Below are positions 8,051 to 15,907 of a stretch of DNA of 17,262 nt, one piece after another. The notes under the pieces were generated by a model. That model was not told the DNA's origin. It searched no databases and was given only the letters and a program-made list of their open reading frames with translations. The DNA is taken from NCBI GenBank assembly GCA_020442095.1, contig JAGRKY010000133.1, positions 1 to 17,262 of the forward strand. The letters run 5' to 3'. Origin of the DNA: Bauldia sp. (lineage in GTDB: Bacteria; Pseudomonadota; Alphaproteobacteria; Rhizobiales; Kaistiaceae). A program made the translations under genes and the position numbers. Position 1 is the first letter of the stretch. Every line of letters starts with the position of its first letter.

Positions 8051-8956
8051 TCATTTCGGGGCGGCCGCTTTGGCTGATGCCCCGGCCAAGGCCTTCTCAA
8101 ATTCCCGCATCGACGTATCGAAGACGCGTTGCGCCGCTTCCTGGAGCGGCAGCAGCCGGTGCCGGTGAGAGATGATCTCGACGCCGAAGGGTCCGGTGTA
8201 GCCGGCCTCGAAGACACGGGCGAGGAAGCCCTGGATATCGAGGCAGCCCTCGCCCGGGAGCTGGCGATGGTGGATCGTATCGGTCCACAGGTCGTCGACG
8301 ATCTCCGGATCGGCATCGTCGATCTCGACCCAGTAGATGAGTTCCTTCGGCATCCGGAGGATGTCATCGAAATCGACTCCGCCCCGGGCCAGGTGCCAGA
8401 TGTCGAGCATCAGGCCGCCGTTCTTCGTCCCGGAATCGCGGACGAGCTGAACGCCCTGGTCGATCGTGCGGAGATTGCTGAACGGCATCAGCTCCAGCGC
8501 GATGCGCGTTCCGACGTTGGCCGCCTGGTCGCAAATCACGGCGAAGTCGCGGGCCATCACTTCCTGCGGCCAGACCTTATTGCCCATGTCCTCGATGTTG
8601 CCGCCGACCTTGATGTGACAGGCATTCAATGCCTCGGCGGCGCGGAGAAGATCGGCCCGGACCCGATCCGACGCGGCGCGCCGTTCGCCGTCGGTGAACC
8701 AGTCCATGACAATCTCGACCTCGACATACTTGATGCCGTTGCCATCGAGGATGCGCTTCATCTCGGGGAAGCCGATCCGGTCGGCAACCGCCACCAGGTC
8801 GGCGTGGACGAACCCCATGCCGCGATACCCGATGCGGCTGGCCGTCTCGACGCGCTCGGTGAAATCGAAGGGACTGACCTCGTCCGGCCCGCCGGCATAG
8901 ACATTGCCCGACACGGACCAGTAGCTGGCGGACAGTTCGATCGTGGCTGGATTCAA
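8051..8956 (-). CDS. Sugar phosphate isomerase/epimerase family protein (xylose isomerase-like TIM barrel)
   Basis: This is a 301-residue cytoplasmic TIM-barrel protein of the AP endonuclease 2 superfamily. Metal-site residues appear in order: E155 (RIALELMPFS), D185 and H188 (LMLDIWHL), E211 (YWVEIDDA), R231 in HHRQLPGEG and E260 (FGVEIIS). Family members isomerise or epimerise sugars, inosose and related polyols, so it probably performs the first step on the solute brought in by the adjacent importer. The start is TTG at 8956: a strong AAGGAG lies 8 nt upstream and the family-like sequence begins there, while the in-frame stretch up to 9106 is arginine-rich and not family-like. It is the first gene of the operon, preceded by a 504-nt non-coding region. 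Inosose dehydratase or a 3-keto-sugar epimerase are alternatives. Confidence 0.88.
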   Translation of the reverse strand: MNPATIELSASYWSVSGNVYAGGPDEVSPFDFTERVETASRIGYRGMGFVHADLVAVADRIGFPEMKRILDGNGIKYVEVEIVMDWFTDGERRAASDRVRADLLRAAEALNACHIKVGGNIEDMGNKVWPQEVMARDFAVICDQAANVGTRIALELMPFSNLRTIDQGVQLVRDSGTKNGGLMLDIWHLARGGVDFDDILRMPKELIYWVEIDDADPEIVDDLWTDTIHHRQLPGEGCLDIQGFLARVFEAGYTGPFGVEIISHRHRLLPLQEAAQRVFDTSMREFEKALAGASAKAAAPK

Positions 8957-8964
8957 GTCTCTTT

Positions 8965-8970
8965 CTCCTT
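8965..8970 (-). promoter_or_regulatory. Ribosome binding site that fixes a TTG start
   Basis: AAGGAG on the minus strand, with an 8-nt spacer to TTG at 8956-8954, decides the start of the isomerase gene. No ATG or GTG with comparable spacing exists nearby in that frame. Confidence 0.8.
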
Positions 8971-9185
8971 CAGGCAACGCGGCACATGAGGGCTGTCGCG
9001 GGTCGCGACGGGCAGATAACCGCCCGCCGCTCGGCGCCCTTCGGCAATCTTGAAATGGAAGAGGACGCGGCTCTCGATCCGCGCGACGGCGGGCCACCGC
9101 CGTCAAGGACGCACACGGGACGACCCGCGTCAGCGGGCACGCGCGCGAAGCCGCATTCGGCAGCGAAACCTCGCGCCGGCATTGG

Positions 9186-9204
9186 CAAACGATTGAAACC
9201 GTTG
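9186..9204. promoter_or_regulatory. LacI-family operator-like tandem pattern
   Basis: CAAACGATTG (9186-9195) is a perfect match to the AANCGNTT core typical of LacI-family operators, with symmetric C/G flanks. A second, one-mismatch core AACCGTTG (9197-9204) has its CG centre exactly 10 bp away, on the same helix face. The location upstream of a sugar import operon fits, but no LacI-family gene is in the window. The pattern is seen; the function is inference. Confidence 0.4.
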
Positions 9205-9217
9205 CGTGTAGAGTCCG

Positions 9218-9242
9218 CTGATCGCCGGCAATCGGCGATCAG
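9218..9242. repeat. Perfect 10-bp inverted repeat with 5-nt loop
   Basis: CTGATCGCCG and CGGCGATCAG flank GCAAT, giving a very stable hairpin on either strand. It is about 220 nt past the AraC-family stop and lacks a T-run on either side, so it is not a typical intrinsic terminator. It could end the regulator transcript, be an operator, or fold in the sugar operon leader. Confidence 0.5.
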
Positions 9243-9460
9243 GCCCTGCTCATCCATGGGTTCCCTCCGGTCCGGAAGCGGGCCCACCTTTCCCGGTGGA
9301 CGTCTCATTTTCCCGAACAGCGCGTAACCTAACGGAATCGGCCGGTTGAGAAAGACGCCGTTCTGTTCATTCTGGACTTTTGCCGGCGAGGCACGACACC
9401 TGTCGGTTCCGGGAAGAGGCCACTCCCCACCGGCTCCCGGTCAGCCGTTGCCGCCCCCGG

Positions 9461-10507
9461 TCAATCCGATCGGGAAGACCGGACGTTGCGCGGGGTCGCC
9501 CCGGTCCAGCGGCGGACGGCCCTGGAAATGCTGGCCTGCCGCCGGTAGCCGAGCGCTGCAGCGATCTGGCCGATCGGCGCGTCGGGATTCTTGAGCAGCC
9601 TGAGGGCCTCGGTCCGGCGCACCTCCTCCAGCAATTCCGAGAAGCTCGTGCCCTCATCGGCGAGCCGGCGCTGGAGTGTCCGCGTCGCGAGGCCGGCGGC
9701 GCGGGCGAGGCGCTCGATGGAAGGGCTGCCCTCCTCGAACATACCGGCAATGACGATCCGGGCCGAATAGGCGAAGTCGCCGACAACGGACATGCGCTGC
9801 CAGTCTTCGGGAGGCGCGCTCCGTCGCCCCCTTGCCAGGATGGGGGACGGGCGGTCCGCGATGTCGGGACGAATCGACACGACAAGGGCGCGCGTCTGCG
9901 ACGCGACGAGTTCACCCTCGAACCAGGTGCGCAGATGGTCCAGGCCGTATTCCGGGTGAGGCACGAGTTCAATGCGCTCGAGGAGCGGCCCGCGGGCTCC
10001 GGAGGAGGCGCAAATCGACTTGATGATCGCCGCGACGTATTGCTGCTCGATATTCAGGATCTCATCGTCCATCGGCAGGGCGAAGAACTCCCTGACGATC
10101 ATCATCCCCGACTCATCGGCGACGAGGAAATGCTCGTGCGTGCAGTGTCGCGGCATGGCCGCGGATATCCGCGCCAGCGCCTCGCGTGGCGTGCGGACGC
10201 CCTCCGTGATCCTGCCCAGGCTGCCGATCTGCCGGATCGATCTCGGCGTGACGACGCGACAGCCGATGTCCGGCCCTTCGGCGCGGACCACTTCCAGGAG
10301 GAACCGCACCGCACTGAAGACCGCGATGGGTCGATCGGGCTCGTGGTAGGGGAGCGACGACAGGTCGGCGGCTCTGAGCCGGGCCTCGAGCGGACGGCCA
10401 TTCTCCTGCATCCAGCGCACGAAGGGCATCAGCGCTGCGCCACGGAGCAACGGAACCTGATGATGCGAACGCCGTGACGTCCCGGGCCTGTCCTTGCGTC
10501 CGCCCAA
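9461..10507 (-). CDS. AraC family transcriptional regulator with N-terminal arabinose-binding-type domain
   Basis: This is a one-component regulator. The N-terminal part, beginning around VPLLRGAALMPFVRWMQENG, matches the Arabinose_bd-type domain of OruR/ArgR-like AraC proteins. The C-terminal 85 residues carry the double helix-turn-helix (SIERLARAAGLATRTLQRRL, then IGQIAAALGYRRQASISRAV). The usual family length is 320-345 residues. The start is uncertain: TTG 10507 (348 residues, GGGA about 9 nt upstream) retains the full domain; TTG 10450 gives 329 residues; ATG 10429 would trim conserved residues; TTG 10612 is the longest possible. It is divergent from the DUF3604 operon and upstream, on the same strand, of the sugar operon, so it could control either. 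The repeats at 10757-10789 make the divergent operon the more attractive target, though this is inference. Confidence 0.85.
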   Translation of the reverse strand: MGGRKDRPGTSRRSHHQVPLLRGAALMPFVRWMQENGRPLEARLRAADLSSLPYHEPDRPIAVFSAVRFLLEVVRAEGPDIGCRVVTPRSIRQIGSLGRITEGVRTPREALARISAAMPRHCTHEHFLVADESGMMIVREFFALPMDDEILNIEQQYVAAIIKSICASSGARGPLLERIELVPHPEYGLDHLRTWFEGELVASQTRALVVSIRPDIADRPSPILARGRRSAPPEDWQRMSVVGDFAYSARIVIAGMFEEGSPSIERLARAAGLATRTLQRRLADEGTSFSELLEEVRRTEALRLLKNPDAPIGQIAAALGYRRQASISRAVRRWTGATPRNVRSSRSD

Positions 10508-10899
10508 TGTTCGTTGTCCCGGATGGCACGATGTGGCGCGCGAAGGAAAAATCCCGTCGCTGCCAACGGTAGCATTAAAGCGCAACTTGGCCGAGAAGCA
10601 CAAATAAATCAATGCTCTCGGCCGCGGCCGGAGGAATATCTCGCGGCCGTCTTACGGGTGACCGGACTGGACCAAGAAACCGCGGAACCGGAGGGAGTTT
10701 GCCGTCCGGGGATCGCGGATTTCGACCGGGCCAATGCGTCTTGCACGGGCGTCGGGCCCGTAGGCTAGGGCATCAACCCGTAGCCTACGCTGCGGTGCGG
10801 TTCCGATCGGGGCAATGTCAGGCTGCCGGGAGGTCGATGCCCGGCATGGGGTGATCGGGAGTGGCCGGACGGTTCGGCCGCCCCTTATGGAGGATGGTT
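10508..10899. other. Divergent promoter region between the AraC-family gene and the DUF3604 operon
   Basis: This roughly 390-nt stretch has no supportable gene. It contains the presumed promoters of both divergent units, an AT-rich patch at 10571-10612 that overlaps possible upstream starts of the regulator, a perfect palindrome CGGCCGCGGCCG at 10619-10630, the repeat structure at 10757-10789, and the GGAGG ribosome binding site at 10889-10893. No convincing -35/-10 pair was identified. Confidence 0.6.
10757..10789. promoter_or_regulatory. Repeat structure arranged as both direct and inverted repeat, likely operator of the DUF3604 operon
   Basis: CCCGTAGGCTA (10757-10767) is repeated as CCCGTAGCCTA (10777-10787), one mismatch and exactly 20 bp apart, about two helical turns. 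Because of that one change the unit also forms a perfect 9-bp inverted repeat, CGTAGGCTA (10759-10767) with TAGCCTACG (10781-10789). It ends 110 nt before the DUF3604 start. Phased direct repeats are typical of AraC-family sites, and an AraC-family gene is divergent; a hairpin in the leader RNA is an alternative. Confidence 0.5.
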
Positions 10900-13263
10900 A
10901 TGAGCGGTCGATTTCGTTCCTTCGCGCTGGCGAGCGCGGCGGCCTGTTCCGGTTGGGTGCTGCTTTCGGGTACCGCGGCGCTTGCCGAGGACAACCCGGC
11001 GAGCCGGAAGGCCTTCTTTGGCGAACAGCATGTCCATACGAGCTGGTCGGTGGATGCCTGGCTGTTCGGCAACCACATAACCGGGCCGGGCGACGCGCTG
11101 GACTATGCCCAGGGCAAGACGATCAAGCATCCGCTTGGCTACGACATCACCATCGACCGGCCGCTGGACTGGATGGGCGTCACCGACCATTCCGAATACG
11201 TGGGCATCACCAAGCAGGCCAACACGCCCGGCTCTGCGGTCAGCAAGATGGCGGAGGCGCAGCCGCTGATCCTGAAGGACCCGAATGACCCGGCCGACGT
11301 CCAGAAGGTGTTCAACTACCTCGTGGCGATGATCAGCAAGCCGCCGGTCAAGGCTTTCATGACGCCCGAAATCGCCGGGACCGTCTGGAAAGAGAACATC
11401 GACATCGCCAACGCACATAACAAGCCCGGCGAGTTCACCGCCTTCTGCTCCTATGAATGGACGTCGCAATACGATTTCCGGAACCTGCACCGGAACATCT
11501 ATTTCCGCGATTGCGACAAGGTGCCGGAACAGCCCTATTCGGCGTTGTTCTCCTGGCATCCCGAAGACCTGTGGAAGTGGATGGACGAGCAGCGCAAGGC
11601 GGGCAACGAACTCCTCGCGATCTCGCATAACGCCAACCTGTCGGACGGCTGGATGTACCCGACCGATGTCGACAGCCTCGGCCGGCCGATCGACGCGGCC
11701 TGGGCGGATGCGCGGACCCGCAACGAGCGGCTGATCGAGATCAAGCAGCTCAAGGGGCAATCGGAAACGCATCCGCTCCTCTCGCCCAACGACGAGTTCG
11801 CGAATTACGAACTGATGAGCTTCCTGATCGGCCTGCCCGAGGACTCCGGCCGGGTTCCCGGCATCGTCGGCTCCTACGCGCGGCAGGCGCTGAAGGACGG
11901 CCTCGCGATGCAGGATGCCCGCGGCTACAACCCTTATATCTTCGGCTTCGTCGGCGGGTCGGACAGCCACAATACCGGCGTCCCCTATCGCACCAACAAC
12001 GCCTATGCCGGCCACGGCGTCAACGACGGCCTGATCCAGACCCGGCTGGGCGGGCGCATCTTCGCCGGGCTCGATGTCCGCAAGGAAAGCACCGCCGGCC
12101 TGACCGGCATCTGGGCCGAGGAGAACACCCGCGCGTCGCTCTGGGACGCCATGCAGCGGCGCGAGACCTTCGGCACCAGCGGCGTCTGGATCCAGGTCCG
12201 GCTGTTCGGCGGCTGGAACTACAGCAAGGACCTGCTCAAGGACGACGACTGGGTGGCCAAGGCCTATGCCGGCGGCACGACGATGGGCGCCGACCTGCCC
12301 GCCGCGCCCGACGGCGCCAAGGCGCCGAGTTTCGTCGTCTGGGCCGTGAAGGACCCCGAATCGGGCAATCTCGACCGGATCCAGATCGTCAAGGGCTGGA
12401 CCAAGGACGGCCAGAGCTTCGAGAAGGTCTATGACGTGGTCTGGGCGGGTGATCGCGAGCCGGCGCTGGACACCGGGCACGTTCCCCCGATCCAGAGCAC
12501 CGTCGACCTGAAGACCGCAACCTATACCAACGAATACGGGGCGACGGAGCTTTCCACGGTCTGGACCGACCCGGATTTCGATCCGGACCTGCGCGCCTTC
12601 TACTATGCTCGCGTGCTGGAGATCCCGACGCCGCGCTGGACCACGGTCCAGGCCGTCAAGCTTGGCATCGAGATTCCCGACGTGGTGCCGGCGACCGTCC
12701 AGGAACGCGCATGGAGCTCGCCGATCTGGTACGCGCCGCCGGCCGGCAGCACCGCGGCAGACGGGATCACCGTGGCCGACCTCGAGTCGAGCGGCGCCCA
12801 GGCGCTGACCGACGACGAGTTGAAGAACCTCATCGTCGACAAGGCGATCTGGGTCCGCAACAACGTCACCGGCGGCGTGATGAAGGTGCACTACGACAAG
12901 TCCGGTACCTTCGACGTGAACTATGTCGGCGCCCGGGCGATCCTGCCGAGCCTTTCCGGCGACCTGCCGCTCGAGTCCTACCAGGTGCTCGCCAAGCCCT
13001 ACACGATCGCCGACGGGCAGATTAACACCTTCATCTCCAAAACCCCGATCGGCATGAAGGTCTACAAGACGATGGGCTCCCAGGCCGGCAATACGGCCAA
13101 GGCCCAGCCCACCTACTACGGCGCGCGCAGCAACGAGTTCGGCTACGCGAACTACGAGATCCTGCTCCGCGGGCCGCAAGACCTGGTCGATCTGCCGAAG
13201 GCGGACCAGGATATCCCGGTCGACAAGCAGCCGGACTACCTGCACCTGGATATCAAGAGGTAG
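10900..13263 (+). CDS. Secreted DUF3604 domain protein, putative metal-dependent PHP-like hydrolase with C-terminal extension
   Basis: This is a 787-residue exported protein. Residues 1-29 are a signal peptide (SFALASAAACSGWVLLSGTAALA, cleavage near ALA-ED). The DUF3604 core (about 38-613) shows PHP-like metal-site motifs in order: FGEQHVHTSWS (H44, H46), VTDHSEY (D96, H97), SYEW (E186), H197, SHNANLSDG (H243), ETHP and GGSDSHN (D355, H357). These suggest a periplasmic hydrolase with two or three metal ions; the reaction is unknown. Residues about 615-787 form an extension rich in Tyr/Thr with no motif I recognise. The ATG at 10900 was chosen for GGAGG with a 6-nt spacer and because it starts the signal peptide; GTG 10861 is rejected. 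It is first in a six-gene operon with a peptidyl-prolyl isomerase and HupE-like proteins. Confidence 0.9.
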   Translation: MSGRFRSFALASAAACSGWVLLSGTAALAEDNPASRKAFFGEQHVHTSWSVDAWLFGNHITGPGDALDYAQGKTIKHPLGYDITIDRPLDWMGVTDHSEYVGITKQANTPGSAVSKMAEAQPLILKDPNDPADVQKVFNYLVAMISKPPVKAFMTPEIAGTVWKENIDIANAHNKPGEFTAFCSYEWTSQYDFRNLHRNIYFRDCDKVPEQPYSALFSWHPEDLWKWMDEQRKAGNELLAISHNANLSDGWMYPTDVDSLGRPIDAAWADARTRNERLIEIKQLKGQSETHPLLSPNDEFANYELMSFLIGLPEDSGRVPGIVGSYARQALKDGLAMQDARGYNPYIFGFVGGSDSHNTGVPYRTNNAYAGHGVNDGLIQTRLGGRIFAGLDVRKESTAGLTGIWAEENTRASLWDAMQRRETFGTSGVWIQVRLFGGWNYSKDLLKDDDWVAKAYAGGTTMGADLPAAPDGAKAPSFVVWAVKDPESGNLDRIQIVKGWTKDGQSFEKVYDVVWAGDREPALDTGHVPPIQSTVDLKTATYTNEYGATELSTVWTDPDFDPDLRAFYYARVLEIPTPRWTTVQAVKLGIEIPDVVPATVQERAWSSPIWYAPPAGSTAADGITVADLESSGAQALTDDELKNLIVDKAIWVRNNVTGGVMKVHYDKSGTFDVNYVGARAILPSLSGDLPLESYQVLAKPYTIADGQINTFISKTPIGMKVYKTMGSQAGNTAKAQPTYYGARSNEFGYANYEILLRGPQDLVDLPKADQDIPVDKQPDYLHLDIKR

Positions 13264-13285
13264 GCGTGACGCCGCGAGGTTGAAC

Positions 13286-14233
13286 GTGTCCAGCACATCC
13301 ATCGGACGGGCCATGCATCGCATGGCCCGTGACCCCCTCGTCCATTTCGTCATCCTCGGCGGGGTGATGTTCGGCGCTTTCGCGCTGCTGCGGGACAAGA
13401 CCGACGCGCCGGCCTCGCAAACCGAGATCCGCTACACCGTCGACGACGTCGCCCAGCTCATCGTCGGATTCGAGGCGCAGTGGAGCCGACCGCCAACCCA
13501 GGAAGAGTTCAATGCCCTGGTCGAGGACCGGGTGCGCCAGGACATCCTCTACCGCGAGGCGCTGGCCCTCGGGCTCGACAAGGACGACACCATCGTCATG
13601 CGTCGCATGGCGCAGAAGATGCAGTTCATCGCCGAGGATACGGTGACTGCGCACGCCCCCACGACCGACGAGCTGAAGGCGTGGTTCGCCGAAAACAGCG
13701 ACCTGTTCCGGATGGCTCCGCGGGTGAGCTTCCGGCATCTCTATTTCTCGCCCGACCGTCGCGGAAAGAACGCGCGGGCGGATGCCGAGGCGGCACTGGC
13801 GGGCCTCGCCGGCCAGCCCGAGACTTTGCCGGAAGGGACCGCACCCGGCGACCGCTTCATGTTTCAGGACTACTACGGCGAGCGCACCCCACAGGCGATC
13901 GCCCGCGAATTCGGGCCGCAATTCGCGCAGGCGGTCGCCCAGCTACCTGCCGGAAGCTGGCAGGGGCCGGTCCAGTCGGGGCTCGGCTGGCATCTTGTCT
14001 ATGTCGACAAGATCATCCCCGGCCGGGTGCCCGCGTTCGAGGAGATCGCCGAAGAGGTGAAGACCGCGTGGCTCGGCAAGCAGAAGGCCGCCGCGTGGCA
14101 GAAGGCCTATGACGAGATGCGGGCGAAATACACGGTGTTGCTTCCCGTCCCGACGGAGGATGCGATCGCCGACGTATCCAGGGCGGTCCCCGCCGCCAGT
14201 GCCGCGGTGTCCGATGACGGAGCGCCGCTGTGA
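13286..14233 (+). CDS. Membrane-anchored peptidyl-prolyl cis-trans isomerase, parvulin (PpiC/rotamase) type
   Basis: This is a 315-residue envelope folding factor. A single membrane segment at about 18-36 (VHFVILGGVMFGAFALL) anchors it, and the rest faces the periplasm. Residues about 45-130 are a helical chaperone-like region (EEFNALVEDRVRQDILYREA). Residues about 140-245 form the parvulin domain (RVSFRHLYFS, FGPQFAQAVAQLPAGSW, then GPVQSGLGWHLVYVDKI), followed by a helical tail that ends in a low-complexity Ala/Ser stretch. The start is GTG 13286, with GAGG 6 nt upstream; TTG 13280 directly abuts that site and is rejected. It follows the DUF3604 gene by 22 bp and overlaps the HupE-like gene as GTGA. 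The context suggests it helps fold the exported DUF3604 enzyme or another member of this operon. Confidence 0.9.
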   Translation: MSSTSIGRAMHRMARDPLVHFVILGGVMFGAFALLRDKTDAPASQTEIRYTVDDVAQLIVGFEAQWSRPPTQEEFNALVEDRVRQDILYREALALGLDKDDTIVMRRMAQKMQFIAEDTVTAHAPTTDELKAWFAENSDLFRMAPRVSFRHLYFSPDRRGKNARADAEAALAGLAGQPETLPEGTAPGDRFMFQDYYGERTPQAIAREFGPQFAQAVAQLPAGSWQGPVQSGLGWHLVYVDKIIPGRVPAFEEIAEEVKTAWLGKQKAAAWQKAYDEMRAKYTVLLPVPTEDAIADVSRAVPAASAAVSDDGAPL

Positions 14234-15240
14234 AGCGGGCCCTGATCGCCTTTGGCCTGGTGCCGGTCCTGGCGGTGCTGGCATGGCTCTCCGTCATCCC
14301 GACGGGTCACGCCCACGAGTCGCGTCCGGCCTATCTGGAAATCGAGGAGACTGCGCCCGGCCAGTATGACCTGCGGTGGCGCACGCCGATGCTCGGCAGC
14401 CTGCCCCTGCCCGTCGTCCTGCGCCTCCCCGACGGCGTCCGCAACATGCAGGACCCGGTCGTCCAGCAACTCAGCGACTCCCTTCTGGAGCGCCGCTGGA
14501 TCGATGCCGGGCCGGACGGCCTTACCGGCGACCGCATCGCCTTTCCCGGCCTCGAGCTGACGATCACCGACGTGGTGGTCCGGGCAAAGCTCCTGGACGG
14601 GCGGAGCTGGATGGGGATCGCCCGGGCTTCGCAGCCGTGGGTCGAGATCGATGCCAGCGCGAGCATGTCGGCGGTTGCGATCGATTTCGCCAAGGAAGGC
14701 GTCTGGCACATCCTTTCCGGCTGGGACCACCTGCTCTTCATCTTCGGGCTGCTGCTGCTTGTGCGATCGCCGTGGATGCTGGTGAAGACGATCACGGCTT
14801 TCACGATCGCCCACAGCATCACCCTGGCGGCGGCAACCCTCGGCTATGTCAATCCGCCCTCCGGCCCGATCCAGGCCGGGATCGCCCTCTCCATCGTGTT
14901 CCTCGGCGTCGAGATCGTGCGTCGCGACCGGGGCGACACCAGCCTCGCCATTCGCCAGCCCTGGGTTGTCGCTTTTGCCTTCGGACTGCTGCACGGCTTC
15001 GGCTTCGCAAGCGCGATATCGGGGGCGGGCCTGCCGCCCTCCGACATTCCGCTGGCGCTCGTCTCGTTCAATGTCGGCGTCGAAATCGGACAGCTTGGCT
15101 TCGTGGCGATCGTGCTGCTCGTCGCAGCCAGCCTGCGGCTTCTCGGTTTCGTCTGGCCGAAACGGGCCGAACTGGTTCCGGCCTACGTCGTCGGATCGCT
15201 CGGCGCCTTCTGGCTGATTCAGCGACTGACCTTCATCTAG
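14230..15240 (+). CDS. HupE/UreJ_2 family membrane protein with N-terminal periplasmic domain
   Basis: This is a 336-residue protein. A signal or anchor segment (5-24) ends in HAHE (H27, H29), then a soluble periplasmic beta-rich domain spans about 30-150, then about six or seven membrane helices. The membrane part has the HupE_2 histidine pattern: GVWHILSGWDHLLF (H160, D166, H167), FTIAHSITLA (H195) and GLLHGFGFA (H255), plus an acidic FNVGVEIGQL motif. Relatives of the HupE/UreJ superfamily are thought to move nickel or cobalt; the metal here is unknown. The GTG at 14230 overlaps the isomerase stop as GTGA and is preceded by GGAG 7 nt upstream. Its product is the largest of three HupE-like proteins in the operon. 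Confidence 0.9.
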   Translation: MKRALIAFGLVPVLAVLAWLSVIPTGHAHESRPAYLEIEETAPGQYDLRWRTPMLGSLPLPVVLRLPDGVRNMQDPVVQQLSDSLLERRWIDAGPDGLTGDRIAFPGLELTITDVVVRAKLLDGRSWMGIARASQPWVEIDASASMSAVAIDFAKEGVWHILSGWDHLLFIFGLLLLVRSPWMLVKTITAFTIAHSITLAAATLGYVNPPSGPIQAGIALSIVFLGVEIVRRDRGDTSLAIRQPWVVAFAFGLLHGFGFASAISGAGLPPSDIPLALVSFNVGVEIGQLGFVAIVLLVAASLRLLGFVWPKRAELVPAYVVGSLGAFWLIQRLTFI

Positions 15241-15251
15241 GGGTATCCGCA

Positions 15252-15863
15252 ATGCTTCGCCGTTCCCTCGTGACCAGCCTTGCACTCCTCGCGATGGCGG
15301 CGGCGCCGGTCCGCAGCCTGGCTTGCAGCTTCGAGGACCCGAACGGCGCCGCGGCGCAGCGCGTCATCCTCAGCGTCGTCTATCCGAATGCCCTCTATGT
15401 CGAGGGCGCGGTCTATACGGCGCTCACCGAGGGTATCCTCCGGCCGGCCCATTTCGCCCAGCCGGGCGACTTCTTCGCCCTCGACCGCATCGCCCGGAAC
15501 CTGAGGCGTTTTGCTGGTCTTCTCGGCAGCGAAGCGCCCCCGGACATGCCGGAATTCTCGATGGTCCTCATGGGGCCCGTGCTGTGGACCCGGTTCAGCC
15601 CCGGGGCTGACGGGATAGCCGCCGAGCCCCATGTGGCCGGGCCCCTGTCCGGCAAGGTGGTCGTGGTGAGCGACGCCCCCGTCGTGGCGGCCCTGGTGAA
15701 GGGCGACTTGTCCGGGCGATCCGCGAATGAGGCGGGACTGCTTCGCTACTACGGCGACGCCGCGGAAATCGAGAAGATCAGCGCCGCCCTGGTGGCTGCA
15801 TTCCCTGGCGGCGGCTACGAACTCGGGAGCGCTGGGCAAGACGTGCCGGTGGCGTCACAATGA
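15252..15863 (+). CDS. Secreted protein of unknown function
   Basis: I do not recognise this 203-residue protein. Residues 1-24 form a clear signal peptide (LRRSLVTSLALLAMAAAPVR, cleavage near SLA-C). C25 is the only cysteine and would be the first mature residue, but the preceding RSLA is not a canonical lipobox, so lipoprotein status is doubtful. The mature part is mixed alpha/beta, beginning CSFEDPNGAAAQR and including a strand-rich segment (GPLSGKVVVVSDAPVVAALV) and a C-terminal helix. No catalytic motif is apparent. It starts at ATG 15252, 11 bp after the HupE_2 gene, with AGGGG 8 nt upstream, and ends 44 bp before the next HupE gene. Its place between two putative metal permeases suggests a periplasmic accessory, such as a metal carrier or a sensor of the DUF3604 protein. 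Confidence 0.82.
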   Translation: MLRRSLVTSLALLAMAAAPVRSLACSFEDPNGAAAQRVILSVVYPNALYVEGAVYTALTEGILRPAHFAQPGDFFALDRIARNLRRFAGLLGSEAPPDMPEFSMVLMGPVLWTRFSPGADGIAAEPHVAGPLSGKVVVVSDAPVVAALVKGDLSGRSANEAGLLRYYGDAAEIEKISAALVAAFPGGGYELGSAGQDVPVASQ

Positions 15864-15907
15864 TCCCGTCGAGGCCGGTGCCAACCGAAGATGGAAGGGC
15901 GTATCCC

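Larger units (their letters stand above)
8957..9460. other. 504-nt intergenic region upstream of the sugar operon
   Basis: No gene could be supported; short overlapping open frames on both strands (about 112 codons) are compositional, without a ribosome binding site or recognisable domain. The stretch holds the isomerase ribosome binding site, a LacI-type operator-like pattern (9186-9204), a 10-bp perfect hairpin (9218-9242), a weaker CCACC/GGTGG hairpin (9284-9299) and the 3' flank of the AraC-family gene. The sugar operon promoter should be here, with a leader of up to about 200 nt if it lies near the operator-like sites. Confidence 0.6.

Noticed and set aside
9284..9299. CCACC/GGTGG small hairpin
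   Set aside because: Only a 5-bp stem with no T-run; too weak to call a terminator.
8970..9327. Short overlapping open frames of about 112 codons on both strands of the intergenic region
   Set aside because: No ribosome binding site, no domain, and mirror-image frames on both strands indicate compositional openness rather than genes.
10885..13398. 837-codon open frame on the minus strand across the DUF3604 gene
   Set aside because: It is antisense to a gene with a clear signal peptide and metal motifs, shows repetitive Arg/Gly/Asp/Val-rich composition, and matches no family; it is a codon-usage shadow in GC-rich DNA.
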